A DNA stretch of 64,000 nucleotides from Porticoccus sp002341315 (GCF_047634355.1 NZ_JBLIAL010000006.1), one strand, 5' to 3'. Shown: positions 25,943-35,643, numbered from the stretch's first letter. Program-made: numbers and translations. The notes: a model not told the origin generated them from the sequence alone.

Positions 25943-28225
25943 GTGGCCAGCCACTCGATGAATAACAGCGGATCGACCGACAACTTGCGAGCATACCCTG
26001 ACAGGGGGCTGACCGCTGTGCGTGAAATGACGCTGGCTTTCTCGCGGGATGCCATTAAAACATTTTTGCACACTGTCCACGATCGTCTCATCGACTATGC
26101 CCAGAAACCCTCTGAAGAAACACGGGGTTTTGAGTTCCTCCATGCACGGTCGCAAATCAGCAGCCGGCACAATGAAATATTGCGTATTTTCGTGCGTGAG
26201 ATGGATTGTTATTTTGATCAATTTGTCTCCGGCGAGCTACATGACACTGCAACTGAGGGCAGCGGTGATGAAGCGCTGGCACTGATGAATCAGGATGTGC
26301 TTGAGGAAGATCTGGCGCTGTCGGCAATTCGAACCCGGGCCAGTGTGGATTATACAGAACCGTTGTGGGTGCTGACGCGTCGCATGGCCAGACTGGTTGG
26401 GGGAAAAAGCACGGAGCACCGGGTGCCCGTCTCGCCGGGGTACTTCTGTCAGGCACTGCAGCGATCTCTGGCGAATATCGATATCGAGTTGCCCGTGAAG
26501 CTGGTGATCTACAAATTGTTTGACCGGCAGTTTGTCAGGCAGCTGGCGGAGCTCTACGGGCCGTGCTGTATCCGACTCGAAGAACTCGGTGTGCTTCCGG
26601 ATCTTCGCTATCAGATCCACAAGGCAGAATCGGCTGACTCTGCCCGGTTCACCGGGGCGCAGCCACAACAGCGACGCACCCCTCAGCAGCCACCGCCATC
26701 GCTGCAGATCCCGACACTGGAGGATGTCGTATCCCCTGCCCCGCTGGCGTTGCCCTCGGAGCAGCTCTCCCCCGCCGAATACCAGAACCAGCTGCTCGAC
26801 AGTATCCAGCTATTGCAGGATCGCCTGGTGGCTCGAACACCGCATCAGCGACGCGAGCTCACCGGACAGCCACTGCAATATTCGGCGCGTCAGCTGGTCG
26901 AGGCGGCGGTTCAGTTGCAGCAATTCAATCAATTGATGGCTGCGGATGTTCTGGAGGCTGCCCGGGAGATCAAACCCTTTGACATAGCGCGTGCCAGAGA
27001 GCAGCTGGTCAACCAGCTACAGCAGATCACGGACGCGAAAGAGACCCCGGCGCTCGGCACGGACGATGCCCGTATTATTGATCTGGTGGGCATGCTATTC
27101 GAGTACATTCTCAATGATGAGCAGATTCCCGATTGCGTCAAGGCCTTGCTCAGTTACCTGCATACACCTTTTTTAAAACTGGCGTTTGCCGAGTCTGACT
27201 TTTTCCGCCGGCAGGATCATCCGGCCCGATTGTTGCTGAATACGTTGGCTGATGCTGGCGCCAAATGGGTCAGTAACGATGGCTCCTGTGAATTCGACAT
27301 GCTCGAGCAAATCAGAAAAACGGTTCGTTCCGTGCTCGATCATCAGGACGTCGATACCCGGTTAATGGCGTCGCTGTTGATGAGCATCAATAGCTTTGTG
27401 CAGAAAGTGGAGCTGCGGGTGAAGCTGCTGGAGAAGCGGGCCATGGAGCAAGCCCGTGGTGAAGACCAGTTGTATGAAGTCAAACAGCGGGTCAACCGGG
27501 AGATTCACCAGCGTGTTGCTGAAAAAGATATTCCCTCCGCTCCCTTATTGTTCCTGTTGCAGCCCTGGACCGACTACATGGTGCTGGTACTGCTCCGTTT
27601 TGGCGATGCCAGTGAAGCCTGGAGACAGAGTCTGGAACTGATTGACGATATGCTCTGGGGGCTCGAGTTGACGGGCGCCGAGAGTGAATGGCGGCGCTGG
27701 CGTCAACATTACCCCTGGATGGAGTCACAAATCCAGAAGGGTTTCGACATGATCGGCTACGACGCCAATAAAGCGTTCAAGCTGAAGCGCTCCATTGATC
27801 GTATTTATCAATTGCGAGAGAAAAATCTGCAGCCAGAGGCGGCGCCCGCAGAGCTTCGCAACAAGCTGGTGCAACTGGCGGAGCGGCGTGCCAAGGAGCG
27901 CAGCCGGTCCACCGATCGGGAGAAGGCCGTGCTGGAAAAACTACGACTGCTGGAGTTTGGTAGCTGGTTTCAATTCCGCGACGGGCGCCGTGAAAAAGTG
28001 GCCTGGTTTAATCCGGACTCCATGCAGTTTCTGTTTGTTGATCAAACCGGCAAGCGCACCGGCATGAAAAGTGGTCAGCAATTGGCGCAGGCAATTCTCG
28101 CCGGTGATCTGCAAATCGTGACGGGCAAAACCAAGCCGTTGGTGGAGCGCACCATGGAGACCATTTTTAAGGATCTGAACCTGCAGGTTCAGTCGGTTTC
28201 GCAAAAGGACCGTCATGTGGGTTGA
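25943..28225 (+). CDS. DUF1631 family protein
   Basis: The 760-residue protein matches DUF1631 along its length (ARSQISSRHNEILRIFVREM, VIYKLFDRQFVRQLAELY, and the LLSYLHTPFLKLAF segment). It is largely helical, lacks a signal peptide, and ends in a beta-rich tail (GSWFQFRDGRREKVAWF) that resembles PilZ-associated tails in related proteins. Some homologues were once annotated as thymidine phosphorylase, for which I see no support. The start is GTG 25943 or ATG 25958. It overlaps the PilZ-like gene by 11 bases. Confidence 0.85.
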   Translation: MASHSMNNSGSTDNLRAYPDRGLTAVREMTLAFSRDAIKTFLHTVHDRLIDYAQKPSEETRGFEFLHARSQISSRHNEILRIFVREMDCYFDQFVSGELHDTATEGSGDEALALMNQDVLEEDLALSAIRTRASVDYTEPLWVLTRRMARLVGGKSTEHRVPVSPGYFCQALQRSLANIDIELPVKLVIYKLFDRQFVRQLAELYGPCCIRLEELGVLPDLRYQIHKAESADSARFTGAQPQQRRTPQQPPPSLQIPTLEDVVSPAPLALPSEQLSPAEYQNQLLDSIQLLQDRLVARTPHQRRELTGQPLQYSARQLVEAAVQLQQFNQLMAADVLEAAREIKPFDIARAREQLVNQLQQITDAKETPALGTDDARIIDLVGMLFEYILNDEQIPDCVKALLSYLHTPFLKLAFAESDFFRRQDHPARLLLNTLADAGAKWVSNDGSCEFDMLEQIRKTVRSVLDHQDVDTRLMASLLMSINSFVQKVELRVKLLEKRAMEQARGEDQLYEVKQRVNREIHQRVAEKDIPSAPLLFLLQPWTDYMVLVLLRFGDASEAWRQSLELIDDMLWGLELTGAESEWRRWRQHYPWMESQIQKGFDMIGYDANKAFKLKRSIDRIYQLREKNLQPEAAPAELRNKLVQLAERRAKERSRSTDREKAVLEKLRLLEFGSWFQFRDGRREKVAWFNPDSMQFLFVDQTGKRTGMKSGQQLAQAILAGDLQIVTGKTKPLVERTMETIFKDLNLQVQSVSQKDRHVG

Positions 28226-28595
28226 GCATGAGCGCAGGTGCTCAACACGCCACCAGCTGAATGTTGAGGTTGACGTGGTCGAGCAGACCAGCAGAGAGTT
28301 GCTCGGCATGCTGGTGGATGTGCATCTGGAGGGGTTTCTGATGATGGGCGAGCTGTCCTTCCGTCCTGACCGGCTCTATCAGGTGGCCCTGGTCGCCCAT
28401 GTTTCCGATCATCAGCTTGAGGTGATCCCGATGGGTATTGATTGCCTTTGGACCCGGGCCATGGGTCAGCAGGACAGGGTTTGGGCGGGCTGTCAGATTA
28501 TTGATCTTGGCACGCAGGCCAGTGAACAGCTTGCCCGGTTGATTGAAAACTTTGCTACTGATCACTCGGTTCCAACAGGCCGGGTATTCTGGTGA
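28215..28595 (+). CDS. PilZ-like domain protein
   Basis: The 126-residue protein begins with ERRCSTRHQL, the RxxxR c-di-GMP motif of PilZ domains, followed by a beta-strand pattern. The second PilZ motif (D/NxSxxG) is altered to VDVHLEGFLMMG, lacking the Ser, so c-di-GMP affinity may be reduced. Its start lies inside the DUF1631 gene (11-base overlap), so translation is coupled. Its 3' end overlaps the end of the convergent methyltransferase gene by 34 bases. Confidence 0.75.
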   Translation: MWVEHERRCSTRHQLNVEVDVVEQTSRELLGMLVDVHLEGFLMMGELSFRPDRLYQVALVAHVSDHQLEVIPMGIDCLWTRAMGQQDRVWAGCQIIDLGTQASEQLARLIENFATDHSVPTGRVFW

Positions 28596-29644
28596 CGACG
28601 ACCGGCTGGCCGGGTCAACAGGATCAGCTTGAAACTACGGTTTTCATCGAGTTTTTTTACGTCGAAGTCGGCCTCCGCAAAACGTTCCAGTGGCACGAAA
28701 CGATTCACCACAAACAGTACTCGTCCGCCGTTGCGAAGCAGCCTATGGCAGCTGGCGACAAACCGTCTGGTCAGCCCGTGGTCGGTGTTGAAGCCCAGGT
28801 GAAAGGGCGGGTTGCAAATTATGGCATCGAAGTGCTGCGTCAGGCTGTCCCCGCAGTTTGAGGCGACGACCTTGCCTTTAATCTGCTGCTCAATAAAGTT
28901 TCTCTGACACGAGGCAATGGCGGCGGCATTGTTGTCGGTGGCAGTGATTTCGGCATCGGTCAATTGCGCAGCCATGACAGAGAGATAGCCGTAGCCACAG
29001 CCGAGATCAAGAATACTGGTTGGCGGTCGCTCAAGGCTCTGGAAAAAATCCTTCAGGTGCGTCGCCAGAAAAGCACTGCCCTGGTCAATTTTATTCCAGC
29101 CGAACTGTCCGGGTTTACTGAACAGCAGTCCATCCTCCCAGGCCACACAGGGTCTGATCAGCGCATACTGTTGATCCTCCAGTGCTGTTTCAGTGGACGT
29201 CAGATGACGGATTCGGACTCGATAGAGGGTGCCCTGCTTTTCTAGGCGCTGTTGATCACCAAAATAGTGTCCGGCTTTCTCTGCATAGGTCTTGATGCCA
29301 TCATTTTTCGCGCCGGTCATGGTCAACGTACCTCCGACTGGGAGCAGGCGACGTGCCTGGTTGATGATGTGGTGAACAACCGGTTTTTCCTTGGACACCC
29401 GATAGAGAATCTGGCTGAAACTGCCATCCGCGAAATGGTTGAAGTCAAAATCGCTGTATTCACTGTCAATACCCTGTGCACGACTGATTTCGTAGAGGTC
29501 GTGGCGATTGGTGATCAGCAGGATGTCCCGGTTTTGCAGTTCGTACAGTGGCGTATCGTGCAGGTTCTCGTCGGTCACCAAGAGTTGCCGACCCGACTCC
29601 TGTCGGAGCGGATCGAGCAATAATTGAAAGGCGGGATCAGTCAA
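28562..29644 (-). CDS. Class I SAM-dependent rRNA guanine-N2 methyltransferase (RsmC/RlmG family)
   Basis: The 360-residue protein has the two-domain structure of RsmC/RlmG: an N-terminal catalytically inactive methyltransferase-like half, then a SAM-binding half with ILDLGCGYGYLSVMAAQL and the base-flipping motif CNPPFHLGF. The link segment (FSKPGQFGWNKIDQGSAFL) is also typical. These enzymes methylate G1207 of 16S or G1835 of 23S rRNA; I cannot separate the two by eye. It overlaps the rsuA end by eight bases, forming a small rRNA-modification operon. Confidence 0.85.
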   Translation of the reverse strand: MTDPAFQLLLDPLRQESGRQLLVTDENLHDTPLYELQNRDILLITNRHDLYEISRAQGIDSEYSDFDFNHFADGSFSQILYRVSKEKPVVHHIINQARRLLPVGGTLTMTGAKNDGIKTYAEKAGHYFGDQQRLEKQGTLYRVRIRHLTSTETALEDQQYALIRPCVAWEDGLLFSKPGQFGWNKIDQGSAFLATHLKDFFQSLERPPTSILDLGCGYGYLSVMAAQLTDAEITATDNNAAAIASCQRNFIEQQIKGKVVASNCGDSLTQHFDAIICNPPFHLGFNTDHGLTRRFVASCHRLLRNGGRVLFVVNRFVPLERFAEADFDVKKLDENRSFKLILLTRPAGRRHQNTRPVGTE

Positions 29645-30353
29645 GGGTGTTTACGCTCGCAATTTCGGTTTTCGTCAGTGCCCGGTATTCGCCGGGCTCA
29701 AGGGTGCTATCCAGCTCAATACTCCCTACGCGGAGTCGGTGCAGGCGGATAACGCTATTGCCGAGGGAGGCGAACATACGTTTGACCTGATGATACTTGC
29801 CTTCACTGATCGTGAGCAGTGCCTCGGTATTGTCGATTAATTCCAGCGTGGCTGGTAGACAGCGGCGCTTTTCCCCCGCCAGCCATAGCCCACTGGCAAA
29901 TTTTCCAATGATGCATGCATCGAGGGGCTCGGCGACCATGACCCGGTATGTCTTCAGGCATTGGCTGCGGGGCGAAGTAACCCGGTGGTTCCATTGACCG
30001 TCATCCGTGATCAGTAGCAGACCGGTGGCATCGATATCAAGGCGACCGGCAATTTGCAATTGCTCCGGCCGTGGTTCATCCAGCAAATCCAGTGCGGTCG
30101 GGTGCTTGCCGTCTCTGGTGACGGATACCACCCCAGCCGGTTTGTGGAGCATGAAATAGCGCATCACCGGTTTGCTGATAGGGTGCTCATCCACGCAGAC
30201 CCGGGCGTCATCCCCGATAACCAAACCCGGGTCGTGGGCAATTATTCCTTCGACTTTTACCCTGTTTGCCCTGATCAGGTGCTTGACCTGGGAGCGGCTG
30301 AAGTCGGTGGCATTACTGATGAATTTGTCTAATCGCAAGCGTGTGGCAGCCAT
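29637..30353 (-). CDS. rsuA: 16S rRNA pseudouridine-516 synthase
   Basis: RsuA isomerises U516 in 16S rRNA. The 238-residue protein has an N-terminal S4 RNA-binding domain (RLDKFISNATDFSRSQVKHL) and the pseudouridine synthase domain with GRLDIDATGLLLITDDG, which includes the catalytic Asp. RluB/E/F paralogues share this signature; length and the single S4 domain favour RsuA. It is followed by the RsmC/RlmG-type gene with an overlap of eight bases. Confidence 0.9.
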   Translation of the reverse strand: MAATRLRLDKFISNATDFSRSQVKHLIRANRVKVEGIIAHDPGLVIGDDARVCVDEHPISKPVMRYFMLHKPAGVVSVTRDGKHPTALDLLDEPRPEQLQIAGRLDIDATGLLLITDDGQWNHRVTSPRSQCLKTYRVMVAEPLDACIIGKFASGLWLAGEKRRCLPATLELIDNTEALLTISEGKYHQVKRMFASLGNSVIRLHRLRVGSIELDSTLEPGEYRALTKTEIASVNTLD

Positions 30354-30410
30354 TGGTGAATACTCTGCAAGTGGGCTGAATGGGCGACGCCGGGGCGTAC
30401 CTGCCGGGGG

Positions 30411-31067
30411 TCAGTCCCGGAGGCTGATAATTTCCCAGCCGCGCTGTTCTGCCGCCTCGCGCAACGCATCACAGGGATCGACAGCGACGGGTCTATCGAC
30501 AATCTGCAACAATGGCAGATCGTTGATGGAGTCGCTGTAGAAGCTGCTACCGACCAGGTTGTGTCCGGTCTCAGCCAGCCAGGCTTCAAGGCGTACCACC
30601 TTGCCCTCCCTGTAGCTGGGAATACCGGATACCCGTCCGGTATAGCGGCCATCCCGTTGCTCCAGCTCAGTAGCGATCAGCTCGGTAACGCCCAGTTTCC
30701 GGCAGATGGGTTCCACGATGAAACGGTTTGTCGATGTGATGATCATGAGGAGATCGCCCTGCTCCCGGTGTTTCTGCAATAATCGTTCGGCACTCGGCAG
30801 CCACATCGGTGCAATGACCTCTTCCATGAATTGGTGGTGCAGTCGGGTCAGGTCGGCAGGTGTCAGTGTTGCCAGGGGTTGCAGGGCAAAGGCAAGGTAG
30901 TTGTTCATATCCAGAACACCGTTCAGATAGTCCTGATAGAACCGGTCATTCATGCGCCTGTAATGCGCCTTATCCACGACCTGGTGGTTGACGAGGAATT
31001 CTCCCCAGCCGTGATCACTGTCGCCTGCGATAAGTGTGTTGTCGAGATCAAAGAGGGCAAGCGCCAT
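30411..31067 (-). CDS. HAD-superfamily subfamily IB phosphatase
   Basis: The 218-residue protein has HAD motif I FDLDNTLIAGDS (Asp7 nucleophile, Asp9), motif II IITSTN, a conserved Lys in YREGKV and motif III YSDSINDLPLL. The helical cap between motifs I and II places it near SerB and the PSPase-like HAD-IB enzymes. In Pseudomonas a similar gene precedes rppH. The substrate is unknown; histidinol phosphate and phosphoserine are both possible. It is divergent from rppH across 131 bases. Confidence 0.85.
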   Translation of the reverse strand: MALALFDLDNTLIAGDSDHGWGEFLVNHQVVDKAHYRRMNDRFYQDYLNGVLDMNNYLAFALQPLATLTPADLTRLHHQFMEEVIAPMWLPSAERLLQKHREQGDLLMIITSTNRFIVEPICRKLGVTELIATELEQRDGRYTGRVSGIPSYREGKVVRLEAWLAETGHNLVGSSFYSDSINDLPLLQIVDRPVAVDPCDALREAAEQRGWEIISLRD

Positions 31068-31198
31068 GGGTTTCCCGGGAATGGTTAGTCAAAAAGGCGG
31101 CTTAGCTTACCCATAGATAAGGCTGTCCTCAACTAACTATTTGATGTAACTTCGTGGATAGGCGTTATTATTAAAATAACAGGGTAAGGGTTGATTCG

Positions 31199-31687
31199 GT
31201 GGTCGATCGAGAAGGTTTTCGCCCCAATGTGGGCATCATGATTTCAGATGGTGCGGGCAGGTTGTTGTGGGCCAGGCGTATTGGTCAGAATGCCTGGCAA
31301 TTTCCCCAGGGTGGCATCAATCCAGGAGAAAAGCCGGAGCATGCCATGTATCGGGAGTTGTATGAAGAAATAGGCCTGGAGCCCGATGATGTCGAGCTGC
31401 TCGCCTGTACCCGTGGCTGGTTGCGTTACCGACTGCCCAGGGCGATGCAGCGCAGACACAGTAAGCCATTGTGTATCGGCCAGAAGCAGAAATGGTTCAT
31501 GTTGAAACTGCTGGCCGAGGAGGATCGCATTAGACTGGATCTCAGCGGCAAGCCGGAATTTGACCATTGGCAGTGGGTGAGTTATTGGTATCCAGTCAAT
31601 CAGGTTATCGAGTTCAAGCAAGAGGTGTATCGCCGGGCATTGAAGGAGTTGGCACCCATGCAATGCGAACTGGAGCGTCAAAGCTAA
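31199..31687 (+). CDS. rppH: RNA pyrophosphohydrolase
   Basis: RppH removes pyrophosphate from the 5' end of mRNAs, starting their decay. The 162-residue Nudix protein has FRPNVGIMI at the start and the Nudix box GGINPGEKPEHAMYRELYEE with its metal-binding Glu residues. The start is GTG 31199, which matches the usual RppH N-terminus (V/I-D-x-x-G-F/Y-R-P-N-V-G). The TAA stop abuts the ptsP ATG with no spacer, so the pair are co-transcribed, as is common in gammaproteobacteria. Confidence 0.95.
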   Translation: MVDREGFRPNVGIMISDGAGRLLWARRIGQNAWQFPQGGINPGEKPEHAMYRELYEEIGLEPDDVELLACTRGWLRYRLPRAMQRRHSKPLCIGQKQKWFMLKLLAEEDRIRLDLSGKPEFDHWQWVSYWYPVNQVIEFKQEVYRRALKELAPMQCELERQS

Positions 31688-33967
31688 ATGCTGGAATCAC
31701 TCAGGAACATTGTTCAGCAGGTTAACGCGGCCAAGGACTTTGGCGAGGTGTTGCGGCTGATTGTTCAGCTGGTGAAAGAGGTCATGGATACCGGCATGTG
31801 TTCGGTCTACCTCTACAGTCCAAGTACCAATAGCTATGTGCTGATGGCTACCGATGGCCTCAATCCAAATTCGGTGGGCAAGGTTCATCTGTCCAGCAGA
31901 GAGGGGCTGGTGGGTCTGGTGGCATCGCGGGCCGAACCGATCAATCTCGAAGAAGCTGAAGCTCACCCCAATTTTGCCTTTTTCCCCGAAACGGGAGAGG
32001 AGCGTTTCCGCTCTTTCCTCGGTGCTCCCATTATCCACCACAGGAAAGTACTCGGCGTATTGGTGGTGCAGCAGCAGGATCGCCGTCGCTTCGACGAGAG
32101 TGAGGAATCCTTTCTGGTAACCGTGTCGGCGCAACTGGCCGGTGTGATTGCACATGCGGACGCTACCGGTGAGCTGGATCAATTGCTCAATCCCCAGCAG
32201 GCGGTTATTCACGAACGGATTTATCCCGGTGTGGCCAGTGCGCCCGGGGTGGCCATCGGTACTGTGGTGGTGATCTCTTCACCTGCCGACCTGAAAGCCG
32301 TGCCGATGAGGAAGGTGTCCGATACCGATGCTGAGTTGGCCTTGTTCCGTCATGCCATGGAGCAGACGAAAACAGATATCCGCGCTCTTGATCAGACGAT
32401 GGTGAACAAGCTCAGTGAAGAGGAGCGCGCTCTGTTCGACGTCTATGTCCGGATGCTGGACGATCACTCCATGGGCGGTGAAGTGCTCAGTCTGATCAGA
32501 GAGGGGTTCTGTGCCCAGAGTGCCTGGTCACAGGTTGTGCTGGGACATATCCGCCTGTTCAAAAGCATGCAGGATGCCTATCTTCGCGAACGCGCCTCTG
32601 ATGTGGAGGATTTGGGACGCCGGGTGCTCGCCTACCTTCAGCAATCGGAAGTCAAGCGCACCGTCTTTCCCGAGAGAATGGTCATGATTGGTGAGGAGCT
32701 GTCAGCGGCTTCTTTTGCCGACGTGCCACTGGAAAATGTGGCGGCCATTGTCTCCGTAAAAGGATCCCGAAACTCGCATATGGCCATTCTCGGCCGTGCT
32801 ATCGGTATTCCCACTGTCATGGGTGTGATTGATTTGCCATGGGGACGACTGGATGGTGAAGAGGTCATTGTGGACGGCCACACCGGTCAGGTGATTGTCT
32901 CGCCCCGCGACGAACTGCTTCAGGCATACACCCAGCAGATCTATGAAGAGAAGCTGCTCGCAGCCGACCTGGAAAAGTTGACTGACAAACCCTGTGTGAC
33001 AGCAGATGGTCACCACGTTTCTTTATGGGTCAATACCGGCTTGCGGCTCGACTCCATGCTGTCACTGGATCGCGGTGCTGAAGGGGTTGGCCTGTACCGC
33101 ACTGAAATTCCATTCCTGATGCTGGATCGTTTCCCGTCGGAGGAAGAGCAGCGCAAGGCATACCGTGAGCATCTGGAAATGTTCGCTCCTCGCACTGTCA
33201 CCATGCGGACACTGGATATTGGGGGCGATAAGGATCTGCCCTACTTCCCCATTGAGGAGGAGAATCCATTTCTGGGCTGGCGCGGTATCCGTATTTGTCT
33301 TGATCATCCCGAGATTTTTCTGGTGCAGCTGCGCGCGATGATGCGGGCCAGCGAGGGGCTGAATAATCTCAGCATTCTGTTGCCGATGATTTCCAACGTT
33401 CCGGAGTTGGAAAGTGCGCTGCAGCTGATTTACCAGGTATACGATGAGCTGACAGAAGAAGAGGGTTACCAGATTGAAATGCCCAATGTCGGCGCCATGA
33501 TCGAAGTGCCCGCTGCGGTCTACCAAATCAGAGAGCTGGCGCGGCGCGTGGATTTTCTTTCGGTGGGTACTAATGATCTTACCCAGTACCTGCTGGCGGT
33601 GGATCGCAATAATCCACGGGTCGCGGACTTGTATCACGCCTGCCATCCCAGTGTACTGCGAGCCTTGCTCGCTATCTCTGAGGGCGCCAGGGGCGAGTGC
33701 ACCCCGGTCAGCGTCTGTGGCGAGATGGCTGGCGATCCGATCGGTGCAGTATTGCTGATGGCGTTGGGTTTTCGGGTGTTGTCGATGAGTGCCACGAATC
33801 TACTTAAAGTGAAAGCGATACTCCGTCAGGTGAGTCTGGTGGAGGCGACGAAATTGCTGGAGGAGGTCATGCTGATGCCGGATGCCGATTCAGTCTGGCG
33901 TCACATGGAAAAAGCCCTGAAAAAGCCCGATCTTGCCGCTCTGTTTCGCGGCACGGCAATGCATTGA
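31688..33967 (+). CDS. ptsP: Phosphoenolpyruvate-protein phosphotransferase of the nitrogen PTS (EI-Ntr)
   Basis: PtsP transfers phosphate from PEP to NPr in the regulatory nitrogen PTS. The 759-residue protein has an N-terminal GAF domain (about 15-160), then the EI core. The phosphorylated His364 lies in GSRNSHMAILGRA. The PEP-binding barrel has GLYRTEIPFL, MRTLDIGGDKDLPY, FLSVGTNDLTQYLLAVDR and SVCGEMAGDP. The GAF domain, thought to sense glutamine, distinguishes it from sugar-PTS enzyme I. It converges on an NRDE-family gene with 13 bases between. Confidence 0.97.
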   Translation: MLESLRNIVQQVNAAKDFGEVLRLIVQLVKEVMDTGMCSVYLYSPSTNSYVLMATDGLNPNSVGKVHLSSREGLVGLVASRAEPINLEEAEAHPNFAFFPETGEERFRSFLGAPIIHHRKVLGVLVVQQQDRRRFDESEESFLVTVSAQLAGVIAHADATGELDQLLNPQQAVIHERIYPGVASAPGVAIGTVVVISSPADLKAVPMRKVSDTDAELALFRHAMEQTKTDIRALDQTMVNKLSEEERALFDVYVRMLDDHSMGGEVLSLIREGFCAQSAWSQVVLGHIRLFKSMQDAYLRERASDVEDLGRRVLAYLQQSEVKRTVFPERMVMIGEELSAASFADVPLENVAAIVSVKGSRNSHMAILGRAIGIPTVMGVIDLPWGRLDGEEVIVDGHTGQVIVSPRDELLQAYTQQIYEEKLLAADLEKLTDKPCVTADGHHVSLWVNTGLRLDSMLSLDRGAEGVGLYRTEIPFLMLDRFPSEEEQRKAYREHLEMFAPRTVTMRTLDIGGDKDLPYFPIEEENPFLGWRGIRICLDHPEIFLVQLRAMMRASEGLNNLSILLPMISNVPELESALQLIYQVYDELTEEEGYQIEMPNVGAMIEVPAAVYQIRELARRVDFLSVGTNDLTQYLLAVDRNNPRVADLYHACHPSVLRALLAISEGARGECTPVSVCGEMAGDPIGAVLLMALGFRVLSMSATNLLKVKAILRQVSLVEATKLLEEVMLMPDADSVWRHMEKALKKPDLAALFRGTAMH

Positions 33968-33980
33968 ATCCCCGGTTACT

Positions 33981-34748
33981 TTAAGGCTTGCGGTCGAGGT
34001 TAAAGGACAGACGCTGTCCCGGTCGGCCGCCCAGTTGATAATTCTGTTCGGTCATTTGCATAATCCCTGCACGACTCATCAAAAGCACGCTGGTGCAGCG
34101 AGTGCCGTACTCATGACCACAGATAAACGGTGGGGACAACATTCTTTCCAGTGCGATACCCACGCCTGTATCCGGCAGGACTTCATCGGCAAAAGGTGCC
34201 TGCCGTTGCAGGCAGGCCGCCAGGGAGGAAAAATCGGGCGTCTGCTGTTTTTGCAGCAGTGCTGTCAACGCAGCTTTGGCATGTTCCGCTTTGGGCCAGG
34301 GGCTATCCAGCAGATGGTTGGACAATGAGTAGATGCCTGGTGGCAGAATCTTTGCTGCACTGTGACGGTTTGAGCAATACGCCAGTGTTTCGCTATCTCC
34401 AACCAGCAGGTTGAAGCCATTGTAGTCCGCCCCATGGCGGATAACCTGCCCGGCGTAGTCGACAGCTGGCATGCCGCCCTGTAAAAATTCTCGGGTGAGG
34501 TCGCCGCGGGATCGCGGGGCCGGGTTTTCCCGACCCTCCCGGTAATTGGTGACCCCGGCCCAGCGACCGTTGCGGTTGACCCCGAGCCATGTACCACCGC
34601 CCTTCAGGTCCCGACCCGCCAGAATATCCGGCGCATCTGTCCAGAAATGCAGCGGTGTCGAAGGCCGCTGGTGGTATTCATCGCGGTTGGCGACAACGAT
34701 CAGCGGGAACTCGGGGTGGGTTTGCCAAGCCAGTATCATCAAACACAT
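33981..34748 (-). CDS. NRDE/TANGO2 family protein
   Basis: With the ATG at 34748 the protein has 255 residues and begins MCLMILAWQTHPEFPLIVVA, followed directly by the NRDE motif (ANRDEYHQRP). The conserved Cys2 resembles the N-terminal nucleophile of Ntn hydrolases. Later motifs include GRDLKGGGTWLGVNRNGRWA and YSLSNHLLDSPWPK. A longer in-frame version starting at 34880 would run into the lgt gene and is not supported. Biochemical function is unsettled; eukaryotic TANGO2 is linked to heme and lipid handling. Confidence 0.88.
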   Translation of the reverse strand: MCLMILAWQTHPEFPLIVVANRDEYHQRPSTPLHFWTDAPDILAGRDLKGGGTWLGVNRNGRWAGVTNYREGRENPAPRSRGDLTREFLQGGMPAVDYAGQVIRHGADYNGFNLLVGDSETLAYCSNRHSAAKILPPGIYSLSNHLLDSPWPKAEHAKAALTALLQKQQTPDFSSLAACLQRQAPFADEVLPDTGVGIALERMLSPPFICGHEYGTRCTSVLLMSRAGIMQMTEQNYQLGGRPGQRLSFNLDRKP

Positions 34749-34820
34749 GCCGTCATTGTACCCCACCCGGTGACAAGCTATGATCGCCGCAGAATATCCC
34801 GCTGTAGATGAACTGATTGC

Positions 34821-35624
34821 ATGCTGAGCTATCCCCAGATTGATCCTGTCGCCTTTGCCCTCGGCCCACTGACGGTCCATTGGTACGGCCTGATGTATCT
34901 GGTTGGGTTTATTGCGGCCTGGTTGCTGGCGTTGCGTCGCAGCGAACGGCCCTGGTCCCCGGTGCGCCGCACGCAGGTTGAAGATCTGGTGGTGTATGGT
35001 GCCTTTGGCGTGATCCTCGGCGGCCGCTTCGGGTATGTCATGTTTTACAATCTCGATAAATGGTTGTCGGACCCTCTTTGGTTATTCCGGGTTTGGGAGG
35101 GCGGAATGTCCTTCCATGGCGGTCTTTTGGGGGTGCTGATTGCCCTCTGGCTGTTCAGTCGTCGCATCAATCAATCCTTTCTGGCACTGGGGGATTTTGT
35201 CACCATCATGGTGCCTATTGGTCTGGGGTTGGGTCGGATAGGTAATTTTATCGGGCAGGAGCTCTGGGGGCGGTATACCAGTTCGTGGCTGGGTATGGTG
35301 TTTCCCAATGATCCGTTGCAGTTGCCAAGACACCCCTCGCAGCTTTATCAGGCATTTCTGGAGGGGCTGGTGCTGTTCCTGGTGCTGCTGTTTTTTACCC
35401 GGAAGCCCCGACCCGTCGGCATGGTCAGTGGACTGTTCCTGGTGCTCTATGGCAGCTTTCGATTTGCCGTTGAGTTTTTTCGGGAGCCCGATGGCCATAT
35501 CGGGTTTGATCTTTTTGACTGGGTGACGCGGGGGCAGCTGCTCAGTCTGCCGATGATTGCCGTGGGCGTTGGCCTGATACTCTGGAGTTGGCTGCGGTCG
35601 GGTAGAATCGATACCGTCCGTTAG
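34821..35624 (+). CDS. lgt: Phosphatidylglycerol-prolipoprotein diacylglyceryl transferase
   Basis: Lgt attaches diacylglycerol to the lipobox Cys of prolipoproteins in the inner membrane. The 267-residue protein has about seven membrane spans, the HWYGLMYLVGF entry motif, the GGRFGYVMFYN segment, MSFHGGLLGVL and the Lgt signature GRIGNFIGQELWGR. It lies 19 bases upstream of thyA, and lgt-thyA-folA forms an operon conserved in this bacterial class. Confidence 0.97.
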   Translation: MLSYPQIDPVAFALGPLTVHWYGLMYLVGFIAAWLLALRRSERPWSPVRRTQVEDLVVYGAFGVILGGRFGYVMFYNLDKWLSDPLWLFRVWEGGMSFHGGLLGVLIALWLFSRRINQSFLALGDFVTIMVPIGLGLGRIGNFIGQELWGRYTSSWLGMVFPNDPLQLPRHPSQLYQAFLEGLVLFLVLLFFTRKPRPVGMVSGLFLVLYGSFRFAVEFFREPDGHIGFDLFDWVTRGQLLSLPMIAVGVGLILWSWLRSGRIDTVR

Positions 35625-35643
35625 TGGCGGAAGAGGGGCAAAT

